A stretch of 64,000 bases of DNA from an uncultured Bacteroides sp. (GCA_944321495.1 CALULP010000042.1:56697-120696), one strand, 5' to 3'; positions 8,780-18,322 are shown, counted from the first letter of the stretch. The notes: generated from the sequence alone by a model not told the origin. Numbers and translations are program-made.

Positions 8780-8787
8780 TATGTTTG
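8780..8787 (+). promoter_or_regulatory. Predicted -7 promoter element for the CNNM/CBS transporter gene
   Basis: TATGTTTG, an exact TAnnTTTG match, 24 bases before the ATG at 8812. It overlaps an in-frame TTG at 8785, which is one reason to reject that codon as the start. Confidence 0.6.
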
Positions 8788-8811
8788 CGGCTCGAACCAA
8801 TTAAATTATAT

Positions 8812-10128
8812 ATGGAGTTCCTAATAATCCTACTCTTAGTAGTCTTAAACGGCATTTTTGCCATGTACGAAATGGCATTGGTGTCATCCAACAAAACCCG
8901 ATTAGAAACCTTAGTCAACAAAGGAAACAAAAGAGCCAAAGGGGTATTAAAACAATTGAAAGACCCCGAAAAGTATTTGTCTACCATCCAAATCGGCATT
9001 ACGCTGATAGGCATCATATCGGGTGCCTACGGTGGAGCCAACATTGCCGACGACCTTGTACCCCTGTTCAGCATGATACCCGGTGCGGAGCCATACGCCA
9101 CCAAGTTGGCCATGGCAACCACGGTAGTCATCATCACCTACCTGTCGCTTATTATCGGCGAACTGGTGCCCAAGACCATAGCCTTAAGTTCCCCCGAACG
9201 TTATGCCACCCTAATCAGCCCGCTCATCATCATACTCTCTAAAATCTCCTACCCGTTTGTCTATCTGCTCAGCGCTTCAACCAAACTGGTGAACAAAATA
9301 ATGGGCATGAAAGACAATGGAGAGCGCCCCATGACGCAAGACGAGCTGAAAATGATTCTCCACCAAAGTTCCGAACAAGGCGTAATAGACAAGGATGAAA
9401 CAGAAATGCTGCGCGATGTTTTCCGCTTCTCGGACAAACGCGCCAACGACCTCATGACATACCGTAGGGAAATTGTGGCCTTACACCCCACTGATACACC
9501 TGAGGAAGTATTGAAAACCATCCGTGAACGCCATTTTAGCCGGTACCTGCTGGTCGAAAAGGGGAAAGACGACGTCTTAGGCGTAGTATCCGTCAAAGAC
9601 ATTATCCTGATGATGGGCGACCGCCAACATCCTTTCGACCTGCGCAGCATTGCCCGCCCGGCACAATACATTCCTGAAAGCCTGTATGCAAAGAAGGTAC
9701 TTGAGATATTCAAGCGCACCAAAAATAAATTCGGTGTAGTGGTAGACGAATATGGCAACATCGAAGGCATCATTACCCTGCACGACTTGACCGAAAGCAT
9801 CTTTGGCGATATCCTCGAAGAAAACGAAACCGAAGAACAAGACATCGTAGTGCGCCAAGACGGGTCGATGCTGGTAGAGGCCTCCATGAACTTGGACGAT
9901 TTTATGGAAGCCATGGGCATCATGGACTATGACGACCTGAAAGAAGAAGACTTCACCACCTTAAGCGGACTTGCCATGTTCCTGATAGGACGCGTACCCA
10001 AAGCCGGGGATTTGTTCGACTACAAAAACCTGCATTTTGAAATTGTAGACATGGACCGTGGCAGAGTCGACAAGCTCTTGGTCACCAAAGAAAAAGAAGA
10101 AAACGACGAGGAATCGGATGACGCATAA
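8812..10128 (+). CDS. CNNM/CBS-domain membrane protein (CorC/HlyC family)
   Basis: A 438-residue protein starting MEFLIILLLVVLNG. The start fits a first membrane helix and the promoter just upstream. Order of domains: a CNNM (DUF21) transmembrane domain with four hydrophobic segments (to about residue 180, with IGITLIGIISGAYGG and LSLIIGELVPKTIAL), a tandem CBS pair (about 200-330), and a CorC_HlyC domain at the C-terminus (IVDMDRGRVDKLLVTK). Members are linked to divalent cation transport, mostly magnesium or cobalt efflux, and were once called hemolysins. The substrate cannot be read from the sequence. A strong bidirectional terminator follows. Confidence 0.93.
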   Translation: MEFLIILLLVVLNGIFAMYEMALVSSNKTRLETLVNKGNKRAKGVLKQLKDPEKYLSTIQIGITLIGIISGAYGGANIADDLVPLFSMIPGAEPYATKLAMATTVVIITYLSLIIGELVPKTIALSSPERYATLISPLIIILSKISYPFVYLLSASTKLVNKIMGMKDNGERPMTQDELKMILHQSSEQGVIDKDETEMLRDVFRFSDKRANDLMTYRREIVALHPTDTPEEVLKTIRERHFSRYLLVEKGKDDVLGVVSVKDIILMMGDRQHPFDLRSIARPAQYIPESLYAKKVLEIFKRTKNKFGVVVDEYGNIEGIITLHDLTESIFGDILEENETEEQDIVVRQDGSMLVEASMNLDDFMEAMGIMDYDDLKEEDFTTLSGLAMFLIGRVPKAGDLFDYKNLHFEIVDMDRGRVDKLLVTKEKEENDEESDDA

Positions 10129-10163
10129 TCCCGGGAAAGGGAAAAGCAACCGACCTGTATAGA

Positions 10164-10205
10164 AAAAGCCTGCGGAAAACTTTCATCAGTCAACCGCAGG
10201 CTTTT
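10164..10205. terminator. Bidirectional rho-independent terminator
   Basis: The arms AAAAGCCTGCGG and CCGCAGGCTTTT pair perfectly over 12 bases around an 18-base loop. There is a T-run on the right and an A-run on the left, so it can serve both convergent genes. Confidence 0.85.
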
Positions 10206-10230
10206 GAATTAAAATGAGAATCTGTCGGAA

Positions 10231-10830
10231 TTATTTCTTCGGAGAGGAGTAACGTGCATTCAAGCCATCAACAATCTCACGGGTAATGTTGTACACGCTG
10301 TCGGCATACAGCAAGTTATCGAAACCAGTATTGCTGATGATAAGGCTATATCCCTTGGTTTTGTTATACTCTTTCAGGAAAGCATTGATGGAGTCGCGCA
10401 ATTGCAAGCTGTTCTTCTCGTTTTCCTGCAACAACTCCGACTGCAACTGGTTGCTCAGATTCTGCAAATCCTGTTCCAGCTTGGCAATACGGTTATATTC
10501 TTGCTGGGCTCTTTCTTGCGACAGGTAAGCGTTGTTCTGGTATTTCGTCTGGAACTCCTGCTTTTGCTCGTCCAGTTCCTTGGCTTTTTGGTTCAAAGTA
10601 AGGCGCACATTCTCGCTTTTCTTCACCATGGCCTCGTTCAGGTCTATACAGAAGTTATATTTCGTCAATAAGGTATCTATCTCTACATAAGCTATTTTCA
10701 TACCCGACAAATTGGCAGCCTGTGCAGGGGCGCTCGTAGCTTGTGTATTGGTATTACCGGCACATTGAGAAAAAAGTATGGCGACGGCAAAGGCTGCCAA
10801 ACCGCCCATTACATAATTCAGTCTCTTCAT
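10231..10830 (-). CDS. OmpH/Skp-family periplasmic chaperone-like lipoprotein
   Basis: A 199-residue protein. The N-terminus is a signal peptide ending in SQCAG, a plausible lipobox (Cys23), so unlike E. coli Skp it is probably lipid anchored. The rest begins with the family-typical strand KIAYVEIDTLLTKY and continues as a long coiled coil (about residues 65-160, rich in Lys, Glu and Gln) ending in a strand (YSLIISNTGF, then LLYADSVYNIT). Skp-like proteins hold unfolded outer-membrane proteins during transit. It is followed by a shared terminator and preceded, 31 bases away, by a small membrane protein gene on the same strand. Confidence 0.9.
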   Translation of the reverse strand: MKRLNYVMGGLAAFAVAILFSQCAGNTNTQATSAPAQAANLSGMKIAYVEIDTLLTKYNFCIDLNEAMVKKSENVRLTLNQKAKELDEQKQEFQTKYQNNAYLSQERAQQEYNRIAKLEQDLQNLSNQLQSELLQENEKNSLQLRDSINAFLKEYNKTKGYSLIISNTGFDNLLYADSVYNITREIVDGLNARYSSPKK

Positions 10831-10861
10831 AATTTGATAATTATATTATTTTTAGAATTAA

Positions 10862-11095
10862 TTAATTCATGCCTTCATTCAAAGCCTTTTCCAACTCATC
10901 GATGGAAAAGCGTGGCTTACGCTGTGCTTCCCGGTCTTGCGACTGCACACATCCGATACCTTTCTTACGCAAAGCCTTATTCCCGCTGACATGGGTGTTA
11001 GGAAACTTTCCTCCTTTGACAAAAAAGACACGTACACCCAACAAGAGTACGCTGACGCCCACAATCAGCAAAACGAGTAATAATGTATCAAGCAT
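10862..11095 (-). CDS. Small single-pass membrane protein, unknown function
   Basis: A 77-residue protein starting MLDTLLLVLLIVGVSVLLLG: one N-terminal membrane helix, then a short basic segment with FPNTHVSGNKALRKKGIGCV, and an acidic C-terminal helix. No known domain was recognised, but the ordered central motif suggests a conserved Bacteroidota family. An upstream extension in the same frame to 11170 exists but begins without any family-like sequence, and the ATG at 11095 puts the membrane helix at the very start. It lies 31 bases before the OmpH-like gene, so the two are probably one transcript. Confidence 0.7.
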   Translation of the reverse strand: MLDTLLLVLLIVGVSVLLLGVRVFFVKGGKFPNTHVSGNKALRKKGIGCVQSQDREAQRKPRFSIDELEKALNEGMN

Positions 11096-11181
11096 TTTCC
11101 ATCTATTTGGTTCAACAAACAGCAACAGACTACGCATGCACGAAAAAGCACAATATATTTTGCCGTTCACGTGGCATACAT

Positions 11182-11189
11182 TACTTTTG
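11182..11189 (+). promoter_or_regulatory. Predicted -7 promoter element, rightward, for pepD
   Basis: TACTTTTG, 152 bases before the pepD ATG. It interlocks with the leftward element at 11196-11203. Confidence 0.45.
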
Positions 11190-11195
11190 CGGGTG

Positions 11196-11203
11196 CAAAT
11201 ATA
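11196..11203 (-). promoter_or_regulatory. Predicted -7 promoter element, leftward, for the small membrane protein/OmpH-like operon
   Basis: On the minus strand TATATTTG followed by C, an exact TAnnTTTG match, about 100 bases before the ATG at 11095. Confidence 0.5.
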
Positions 11204-11341
11204 GGGCTTTGCTTTGGACTAAGCCACTTATTCCATTCTAAAAAAGAGACAAGGGAATAAAACTATTTGTGAATTTAACTATATTTAGTAGTAACGACTG
11301 CTTATATCACACGCCAATCTTGAACGACAAACTATACATTC

Positions 11342-12802
11342 ATGGAGAAGAAAGATTTAAAACCCGCCGGCATTTTCCGCTATTTCGAGGAGATATGCCA
11401 AGTGCCACGCCCTTCCAAAAAAGAAGGGAAAATCATTGCCTATTTGAAAAACTTCGGAGAAAGCCACCAACTGGAAACCAAGGTAGACGAAACAGGCAAC
11501 ATCCTAATCAGAAAGCCGGCTTACCCTGGCATGGAGAACCGCAAAACCATTGTACTGCAAGCCCACATGGACATGGTTTGTGAGAAAAACAACGATGTGA
11601 AACATGACTTCCTGACCGACCCCATTGAAACCTACATCGATGGCGAATGGCTGAAAGCCAAGGGTACCACATTGGGGGCAGACAACGGCATCGGCATTGC
11701 CACGGCATTGGCCATACTTGCCGACGATACCATCGAGCACGGACCGCTGGAATGCCTGTTCACCATTGATGAAGAAACCGGCCTGACCGGCGCTTTTGCC
11801 CTGAAAGAGGGATTTATGAACGGCGATATCCTGCTGAACCTGGATTCGGAAGATGAAGGTGAACTTTTCATCGGATGCGCAGGCGGCATAGACACCGTGG
11901 CTGAATTCACCTACCGGGAAACAGATATTCCCGACGGATACTTCTGCTGCAAACTGCAAATAAAAAGCCTAAAAGGCGGACATTCAGGGAGCGACATACA
12001 CTTGGGGTTGGGGAATGCCAACAAGCTGCTGGCACGTTTCCTGCACCAAGCTTTCCGGAAATACGACATGTACCTGTGCGAAATCAATGGCGGCAACCTG
12101 CGCAACGCCATTGCCCGCGAAGCATACGCCGTCATTGCCATTCCCGAAGCAGACAAGCATGCCCTCCGTACCGACCTAAATATATTTGCCGCCGAAGTTG
12201 AAGCCGAATATGCCGTTACCGAACCCGGCCTGCAATTCATCCTCGAATCGGAAAACATGCCGCCCCATGCCATCGACCACGATACGGCATTGAGTCTGGT
12301 ACAAAGCCTTCGCATAGCTCCCCACGGTGTCGTAGCCATGAGCCAAGACATCCCCGGACTGGTAGAGACCTCCACCAACCTTGCCTCGGTCAAGATGAAA
12401 CCCGGACAGATTATCCGCGTGGAAACCAGCCAACGCAGTTCCATCGCTTCCGCCAAAGCGGACATTGCCGACGTGGTACAAACCGCCTTTGAGATGGGAG
12501 GAGCCCACGTATCGCACAGCGAAGGCTACCCCGGCTGGAAGCCCAACCCACACTCGGAAATTCTGGAAATAGCAACTGCATCCTACAAACGACTGTTTGG
12601 CACGGAAGCCAAGGTAAAAGCCATCCACGCCGGGCTGGAATGCGGCCTTTTCCTCGACAAGTACCCCGGACTGGACATGATATCCTTCGGCCCCACACTG
12701 CAAGGCGTGCATTCGCCCGATGAACGGATGCTGATTCCTTCCGTAGATAAATTCTGGCGACATCTGCTTGACATTCTCAAACATGTCCCCGAAAAGAAGT
12801 AA
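11342..12802 (+). CDS. pepD: Aminoacyl-histidine dipeptidase (M20-family)
   Basis: A 486-residue cytoplasmic zinc dipeptidase of the PepD (beta-alanyl-histidine/carnosinase) type. Metal and catalytic motifs in order: LQAHMDMVCEKN (first zinc His and catalytic Asp), LGADNGIGIA (bridging Asp), FTIDEETGLTGA (catalytic Glu and metal Glu), LNLDSEDEGE, and near the end HAGLECGLF and GPTLQGVHSPDE (last metal His). No signal peptide. It probably cleaves dipeptides with C-terminal His and others for amino acid supply. The next gene starts 18 bases downstream and is probably co-transcribed. Confidence 0.96.
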   Translation: MEKKDLKPAGIFRYFEEICQVPRPSKKEGKIIAYLKNFGESHQLETKVDETGNILIRKPAYPGMENRKTIVLQAHMDMVCEKNNDVKHDFLTDPIETYIDGEWLKAKGTTLGADNGIGIATALAILADDTIEHGPLECLFTIDEETGLTGAFALKEGFMNGDILLNLDSEDEGELFIGCAGGIDTVAEFTYRETDIPDGYFCCKLQIKSLKGGHSGSDIHLGLGNANKLLARFLHQAFRKYDMYLCEINGGNLRNAIAREAYAVIAIPEADKHALRTDLNIFAAEVEAEYAVTEPGLQFILESENMPPHAIDHDTALSLVQSLRIAPHGVVAMSQDIPGLVETSTNLASVKMKPGQIIRVETSQRSSIASAKADIADVVQTAFEMGGAHVSHSEGYPGWKPNPHSEILEIATASYKRLFGTEAKVKAIHAGLECGLFLDKYPGLDMISFGPTLQGVHSPDERMLIPSVDKFWRHLLDILKHVPEKK

Positions 12803-12820
12803 CCACGAACAACCACAAAC

Positions 12821-13894
12821 ATGAAGGCACGCACCTTTACCCTTTTGCTTGCCGCACTACTATTCGTCCTGCCCCATGCCACTGAGGCATGGGGACAGGA
12901 CACACTGACTTTCCGGGTTGTAAGCTACAATGTAGAGAATCTGTTCGACAGCCGGCACGACAGTTTGAAAGACGATTATGAATTCCTGCCGCAAGCCACG
13001 CGCCATTGGACATATTCCAAATACCGCAAGAAACTGGACGACCTGTCGCGTGCCCTCATCGCTACAGGCGGCTGGACTCTTCCGGCCTTGGTAGCACTCT
13101 GTGAAGTGGAAAACGACACCGTGATGCGCGATCTTACCCGGCGTTCCATCCTGCGCGAAGCCGGCTACCGCTACATCATGACCGACTCCCGGGATGAACG
13201 GGGCATCGACGTAGCCTTGCTGTACCAACGCTCCCTATTCAAGCCCCTGACCTGGCAGGGCATCCGCATCACACCGCCATCTCCACGCTACCACCCTACA
13301 CGCGACATACTGCACGTCAGCGGGCTGCTGCTGAACATGGATACTTTAGACATACTGATAGCCCACTTCCCTTCCCGTTCGAAAGGAGCCAAAGCATCAG
13401 AACCTTACCGATTAGCCGTGGCACAACAACTAAGGCATGCCGCCGACAGCATCTGCCACAGGCGCACCCGCCCGCAGGTCATCCTGATGGGCGACTTCAA
13501 CGACACGCCTGCCGACCGTTCTGTCCGCCGCGTGTTGCAAAGTATGCCCCCTGCCGATGTTGAAGCCCTGCATCCCCACGCCCTCTACCACCTGCTTGCC
13601 CGCCGCGCAAGGGAAAAACAAAAGCCATGGAAGCACACAGTAAAAGGCAGTTACAAATACCACGGGCAATGGGAACTGCTGGACCACATCATTGTGTCCG
13701 GCAACCTGCTCCTGCCCGCCTCACCGCTCTACACCAACGAGTCCATGGCAGGCATAGCCATCCACCCTTTCCTGCTGACCGAAGACCCGAAATACGGAGG
13801 ATACCAACCTTTCCGCACGTACCAAGGCCCACGCTACCTGGGCGGTTACAGCGACCACCTGCCGGTATATGCCGACTTCCGCCTCATTTACTGA
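12821..13894 (+). CDS. Endonuclease/exonuclease/phosphatase-fold exported hydrolase
   Basis: A 357-residue protein with a type I signal peptide (cleavage probably after the EAWG region), so it is likely periplasmic. EEP-fold motifs in order: SYNVENLFD (metal Asn), LCEVEND (metal Glu), MGDFNDTP (Asp and Asn) and YSDHLPVYADF (catalytic Asp-His). The fold covers DNases, phosphodiesterases and lipid phosphatases, and the substrate cannot be fixed here. The stop overlaps that of the convergent hybrid regulator gene by seven bases. Confidence 0.92.
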   Translation: MKARTFTLLLAALLFVLPHATEAWGQDTLTFRVVSYNVENLFDSRHDSLKDDYEFLPQATRHWTYSKYRKKLDDLSRALIATGGWTLPALVALCEVENDTVMRDLTRRSILREAGYRYIMTDSRDERGIDVALLYQRSLFKPLTWQGIRITPPSPRYHPTRDILHVSGLLLNMDTLDILIAHFPSRSKGAKASEPYRLAVAQQLRHAADSICHRRTRPQVILMGDFNDTPADRSVRRVLQSMPPADVEALHPHALYHLLARRAREKQKPWKHTVKGSYKYHGQWELLDHIIVSGNLLLPASPLYTNESMAGIAIHPFLLTEDPKYGGYQPFRTYQGPRYLGGYSDHLPVYADFRLIY

Positions 13895-16800
13895 GCAGAT
13901 TGAGGCTGCGGCTTATACTCGCTGGGCACCACGCCAAACTGCTTCTTGAAGCACCGCGTAAAATGCGAAGGCGTGCTGAACCCGGTCATGTCGGCTATCT
14001 CGGCAAGGGTATATTTGCCTTCTGCTATCAATTGCGCGGCACGGTTCAACTTATAGGTACGGAAGAAGGCGCCCGGATTTTCCCCCGTCAAACCTTTTAC
14101 CTTATAATAGAACTTGGAGCGTGAGATTTTCAACGCTGCCGCCAAGCGGGCAGAGTCCAACTCGGTATTGGAAAGTTCCTCCCCCATCGCACGATACAAA
14201 TCGGACATGAAAGCCTCGTCCTGAGGCGACAGCATGTCCTTACCGATATTATCCGTTTGCGTAGACCGTGCCAAGAGGTTGCGCACTTTCTCCCGGTTAC
14301 TTAATTGCGACTTGATGAGTGCCTGTAGGTAAACAGGGTCAAAGGGCTTGGTCACATAGGCATCGGCTCCGGCGTTCAACCCCTCCACCTGGTCTTTTGT
14401 CGCCCCTTTTGCCGTCACAAGCACTACGGGAATGTGGCACAGCTGCAAGTCTTCCTTCACCTCGCGGCACAGCTGGCAACCGCCCTTGTCGGGCATCACC
14501 ACGTCGCTCAGCACCAGGTCGGGCACCTCCTTGCGGATGGCCTCCAAGGCAGCGTCGGCATTGAAGCGGCACACCACGCGATAGTCTTTCGAGAGCAACA
14601 CCTCCAGGTAGTGCACCACTTCGGCATCATCGTCTACGACCAAAATGGTTTGCCTGCGCTCCTTGTCATTGACTTCCTCCTCACTATGTTTGTCGGAGTC
14701 CGTCTTTTGCTCTGGCAAAGGGAATGCTTCCGATTGCGGCAACACGTCTGCCCTGCGTTCTTCCTCCGTATAAGCCACATCATCGACAGGAAGGATAAAA
14801 ATGAACACTGCCCCGCATCCTTTTGCCGAAGGGAAAGCCTTGAGGTAACCGTGGTGCAGATGCGTCAACCGGCGGGCGTAGTATAACCCGATGCCCGTAC
14901 CCCAATTGTAGCAGCCTCCCGTCTGCCCGTCCAGCTGATAGTAGCGTTCAAAGATTTTTTCAAGCTGGTCTTCGGGAATGCCCTTGCCCGTATCGGACAC
15001 AGACACCTTAATGTACTGCATGTACCTGTCCTGCCCTGCCTGGGGAAACAGTTCCGCAGCTTCCGCCCGCCCCACTACATCGAACGACACGCAGATAAGC
15101 CCGCCCGAGGGGGTGAACTTCAAGGCATTGGACATCAGGTTGCCGAATATCTTGTCAATCTTGTCCTCGTCCAGCCACATCAGGAAGGTGTCTTCCAGTC
15201 CCTCTACCTCCAGGCTTATGCCCCTGCGGACGGCATTTTCACGATACATGTCTATCTGCCCTTTCAATACCGTCACGATGTCTTGCCGGCGCACTTTCAG
15301 TTTCAAGGCATCGCTTTCCAGCTTGTTGAAGTCCAGCAACTGGTTCACCAGCTTCAGCATGCGGTTCACGCTGCGCTGCACAATGTGCAACAGTTCCTTC
15401 GGCCTGCCGCCTATCTCCGGAGAGTCGCAGAGTTGGGCCACCGGCCCGGCTATCATGGTGAGCGGCGTGCGGAACTCGTGGGACACATTGGCAAAGAAGC
15501 TCATATTCATCCGATTCACCAGCTTTTCCTGCTCTTTCTCCTGCTCGGCAAGCCGCAGGGCAGCCTTCTCTGCCCGGATGCGCAGGTAGTTCTTGACAAA
15601 CAACCCGGCAATCGCTGCTATCAGCAATATATATAAGGTATATGCCCACCAAGTGGCCCACGGGGCAGGCTGTACGGTGATGTGCAAGGAGTTTTCGGCC
15701 TCTGTTTCATTTTGGTCATTCACCACTTTCACCTTGAAGTCATACTCGCCTGCCGGCAAGTTGGCATAGTAGGCCTCGCGGTTGTTGCGCGCGTCTATCC
15801 AGTAAGAATCAAAGCCCTCCATACAATAATAATAGTGCGCACGCCCATACTCACTATAATCCAAGGCGGCAAACGAGATGCCGAAACTGTTCTGGTCGTG
15901 GCGCAGGTGTACGTCAGGATTGCAGGACAGGTGCTTGTCCATGCACCCCGTGCCGGGGCGGATGCGCCGGTTGTGTACCTTCAGGTCCTCGAACAACAGA
16001 CGCACGTCGTGCTTCACCTGTACGTCGGCCGGGTTGAAGAAGGTCAGCCCGTGCGTGCCGCCAAACACCAGCGTGCCGTCCGGCAGTCGGCACGAGGCAC
16101 GGTCGTAGAACTGGTTGCCGCCTATGCCGTCCGCCTCATAATAGTTGGTGAATGTCCCTGTTTCGGGGTCGTATTTGCCCAAACCGTAGAGCGTGCCGAC
16201 CCACAGGTTGCCTTGCGCATCTTCCTCTATGGAGGAGATGTCGGTACAAGGTGCACCGGGCACGGGGCGCAGGCGGCCGTCGTCGGGAGTGTAGCACAGC
16301 AGGCCGTTGCCCACGGTGCCTATCCACAGCCTGCGCTTGGAGTCACAACGTATGACGGTAGGGATGAAGGTGGAGCGGCGAATGCAGGCTTTCCTATCTG
16401 CCTCGCTAATTATAACCTCGCGCACCTCCCCCGTTTCCGGGATAACCTCCTGCAAAGGTTGCCCATAGGCGGATACCACCAAGTGCCCGTTGCGGCGTGG
16501 TTGCAGGCCGGGAGCAAAAACGAATCCATCCTTAAAGACTTTTACGACATCGAAGTCCTTTCCATCCGGAGCAAGGGAATATACATAAGGGCTGAAAGTG
16601 CTTACCCATATCTTGCCATCCGTCCCTTCGGCAATGTTCATGGGAAGGTAGTCCAACTTGTATTTTCCCTCTACCCGCAATTTTCCTGCATCATAACGGC
16701 AACGGGCTATCATCCTGCTGCCACGGGGCAGAAGCCAAATACTTCCCCTGCGGTCAACCAACAAAGTTTGTACGGTAGCGAGCTGCCAGTTCCTGCCTTG

Positions 16801-17970
16801 AAAGATGTTGCCTGTGTTTATTTGTTCCATCCGTTTCCCTTGCATGTCATAGCGGTACAAGCCATCTGTCTGGGTAGCGGCCCATAGATAGCGGTCTCGC
16901 TCTACAGCAAGGGAGGTAACAAACTTATCCTTCATGTAAGTATATAGGTAGCTGTTATTATTGAACCACTCTTTCTGCCGATAGTGCACCGCATACCCTC
17001 TCGAAGCAGACCCCATCCATAAGTTGCCATTGGAATCGGTAAACATGCGCGTAACGCCGAAAACCGGCATCTCGAATGGGAAACCCGCATCTGTCTGATG
17101 GGTCAACGTACCTCGCGTGCTGTCATAGCAGAATATCCCGTCCTTGAACGTAGCCAACAACAACTGGTTGTTGGTATAAGGATAGATGCACATTATTTCG
17201 GCATAATGCAACCTGGAGTTGCCGGTCATCGCACGGGGTGCCGTACGAAACCGGGCGCTGTTCGTATCGAACACGGTTATGCCGTTCTCGCCCACCATCC
17301 ACAAATCGCCATTAGGATGAAGGCTGGAAATGTAAGGCTTTCCGGCCAAAGGGATAGAATCTGTAACCCGCCGGGTGACCAGGCTGTAACGCTGCAGGCT
17401 TTCGGGAGTAATCACCCAAAGATGGTTCTTGCCATCAATATAACTTTTGGTATAATACGAGCTTGTTGGGTTGATGCCGGGGATGGCGCATACCAGTTGC
17501 CTTGAGGTGGGGTCGAAACGCAGAATCTGCGCCCCCGTGTTCACATAGATGTCCCCTTCACGGTCTTCCAGCAATTGCCTGCAATGCCGGTCGCCCTCGG
17601 GCTGCGGAATCCGTTCAAAGCCGTCCTGCTCCGTATACAGGCACAAGCCGTCGTTGGTGGCCACCCACAGCCGTCCCTGCGAGTCGTTCAGCAGGTCCCG
17701 TATCTGGTTGTCCGGCAAGCCTGTGGAGTCGTTGGTGCAGAAGTACTGGTAATAGTCGTGCCCGTCGTAGCGGTTCAGCCCGCGGAAGGTTCCTATCCAG
17801 ATGTATCCTTTGCTGTCTTCGGCAAAGGCATTGACCTGCTGGTTGGACAGGGTGGAGGCTATCGCCGGGGTGCCCGGGGCTTCCATCGGCACGTTGTCGG
17901 CCGGGCGCTGATGGCAGGAGGCGAAGAGGACGGGGAACACGAGGAGGCATAGAAAAATATGTGTTTTCAT
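13888..17970 (-). CDS. Hybrid two-component system sensor/regulator (HTCS)
   Basis: About 1360 residues combining a sensor and a transcription factor in one chain. Order: signal peptide/lipobox-like LFASC; periplasmic propeller region of two-component-propeller repeats (about 40-690, repeated WIGTxxGL-type strands); Y_Y_Y domain (about 700-765); one membrane helix (about 775-797); histidine kinase with VSHEFRTP (His near 830), NALKFTPSGG, DTGKGIPE and GTGIGLYYAR; receiver domain (about 1108-1225, VVDDDAE, phospho-acceptor Asp in LVLSDVVMP, and VTKPFDP); AraC-type helix-turn-helix at the C-terminus (EIADMTGFSTPSHFTRCFKK). ATG at 17970 gives a proper signal peptide. HTCS proteins sense glycan fragments and activate nearby Sus-type genes, so the SusCD operon to the right is the likely target. 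Confidence 0.96.
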   Translation of the reverse strand: MKTHIFLCLLVFPVLFASCHQRPADNVPMEAPGTPAIASTLSNQQVNAFAEDSKGYIWIGTFRGLNRYDGHDYYQYFCTNDSTGLPDNQIRDLLNDSQGRLWVATNDGLCLYTEQDGFERIPQPEGDRHCRQLLEDREGDIYVNTGAQILRFDPTSRQLVCAIPGINPTSSYYTKSYIDGKNHLWVITPESLQRYSLVTRRVTDSIPLAGKPYISSLHPNGDLWMVGENGITVFDTNSARFRTAPRAMTGNSRLHYAEIMCIYPYTNNQLLLATFKDGIFCYDSTRGTLTHQTDAGFPFEMPVFGVTRMFTDSNGNLWMGSASRGYAVHYRQKEWFNNNSYLYTYMKDKFVTSLAVERDRYLWAATQTDGLYRYDMQGKRMEQINTGNIFQGRNWQLATVQTLLVDRRGSIWLLPRGSRMIARCRYDAGKLRVEGKYKLDYLPMNIAEGTDGKIWVSTFSPYVYSLAPDGKDFDVVKVFKDGFVFAPGLQPRRNGHLVVSAYGQPLQEVIPETGEVREVIISEADRKACIRRSTFIPTVIRCDSKRRLWIGTVGNGLLCYTPDDGRLRPVPGAPCTDISSIEEDAQGNLWVGTLYGLGKYDPETGTFTNYYEADGIGGNQFYDRASCRLPDGTLVFGGTHGLTFFNPADVQVKHDVRLLFEDLKVHNRRIRPGTGCMDKHLSCNPDVHLRHDQNSFGISFAALDYSEYGRAHYYYCMEGFDSYWIDARNNREAYYANLPAGEYDFKVKVVNDQNETEAENSLHITVQPAPWATWWAYTLYILLIAAIAGLFVKNYLRIRAEKAALRLAEQEKEQEKLVNRMNMSFFANVSHEFRTPLTMIAGPVAQLCDSPEIGGRPKELLHIVQRSVNRMLKLVNQLLDFNKLESDALKLKVRRQDIVTVLKGQIDMYRENAVRRGISLEVEGLEDTFLMWLDEDKIDKIFGNLMSNALKFTPSGGLICVSFDVVGRAEAAELFPQAGQDRYMQYIKVSVSDTGKGIPEDQLEKIFERYYQLDGQTGGCYNWGTGIGLYYARRLTHLHHGYLKAFPSAKGCGAVFIFILPVDDVAYTEEERRADVLPQSEAFPLPEQKTDSDKHSEEEVNDKERRQTILVVDDDAEVVHYLEVLLSKDYRVVCRFNADAALEAIRKEVPDLVLSDVVMPDKGGCQLCREVKEDLQLCHIPVVLVTAKGATKDQVEGLNAGADAYVTKPFDPVYLQALIKSQLSNREKVRNLLARSTQTDNIGKDMLSPQDEAFMSDLYRAMGEELSNTELDSARLAAALKISRSKFYYKVKGLTGENPGAFFRTYKLNRAAQLIAEGKYTLAEIADMTGFSTPSHFTRCFKKQFGVVPSEYKPQPQSAQ

Positions 17971-17998
17971 CTTAATAATGGTAAATGCTTTACGGCAG

Positions 17999-18006
17999 CA
18001 AATATA
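17999..18006 (-). promoter_or_regulatory. Predicted -7 promoter element for the HTCS gene
   Basis: On the minus strand TATATTTG followed by C, 28 bases before the ATG at 17970. Confidence 0.6.
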
Positions 18007-18085
18007 AGCCGAATGCCGGTTTCCCGCCGCATCTTTCCACCTAAAAATGCAGGGGAAAACTGCCTGAAACATGCTGTAAGGCAGG

Positions 18086-18124
18086 TTTTGGACGCAGGTG
18101 ACAGATTTTGGACGCAGGTGACAG
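18086..18124. promoter_or_regulatory. 20-bp direct repeat, candidate HTCS operator
   Basis: The 19-base sequence TTTTGGACGCAGGTGACAG occurs twice without mismatch, starting at 18086 and 18106, so the period is 20 bp. It lies about 80 bases upstream of both the HTCS -7 element (leftward) and the -7-like element of the HU-like gene (rightward). AraC-type regulators usually bind two direct half-sites about two turns apart, so this geometry fits an operator. Confidence 0.6.
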
Positions 18125-18186
18125 CACTTTGCACCACGGGGACATCTTTTTGTATCTACCTGCCATCCGTTAAAAAAGGTTTCCGC

Positions 18187-18194
18187 TAATATTG
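18187..18194 (+). promoter_or_regulatory. Possible -7 element upstream of the HU-like/DUF4469 gene
   Basis: TAATATTG followed by C, one mismatch to TAnnTTTG. The leader to the ATG at 18323 would be about 125 bases and includes a GC-rich segment that can fold. Confidence 0.3.
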
Positions 18195-18322
18195 CAAACG
18201 TGTTTCATGAAAACCTTTGGAGGCGTACTCCCCCGGTCCGGGCAGCAGAACCCGACTGCCCTGCCGGGGACACCCCTCCCGCCTTGCAACAGAAACCGGA
18301 AAACACTTAATACATTAATCAT

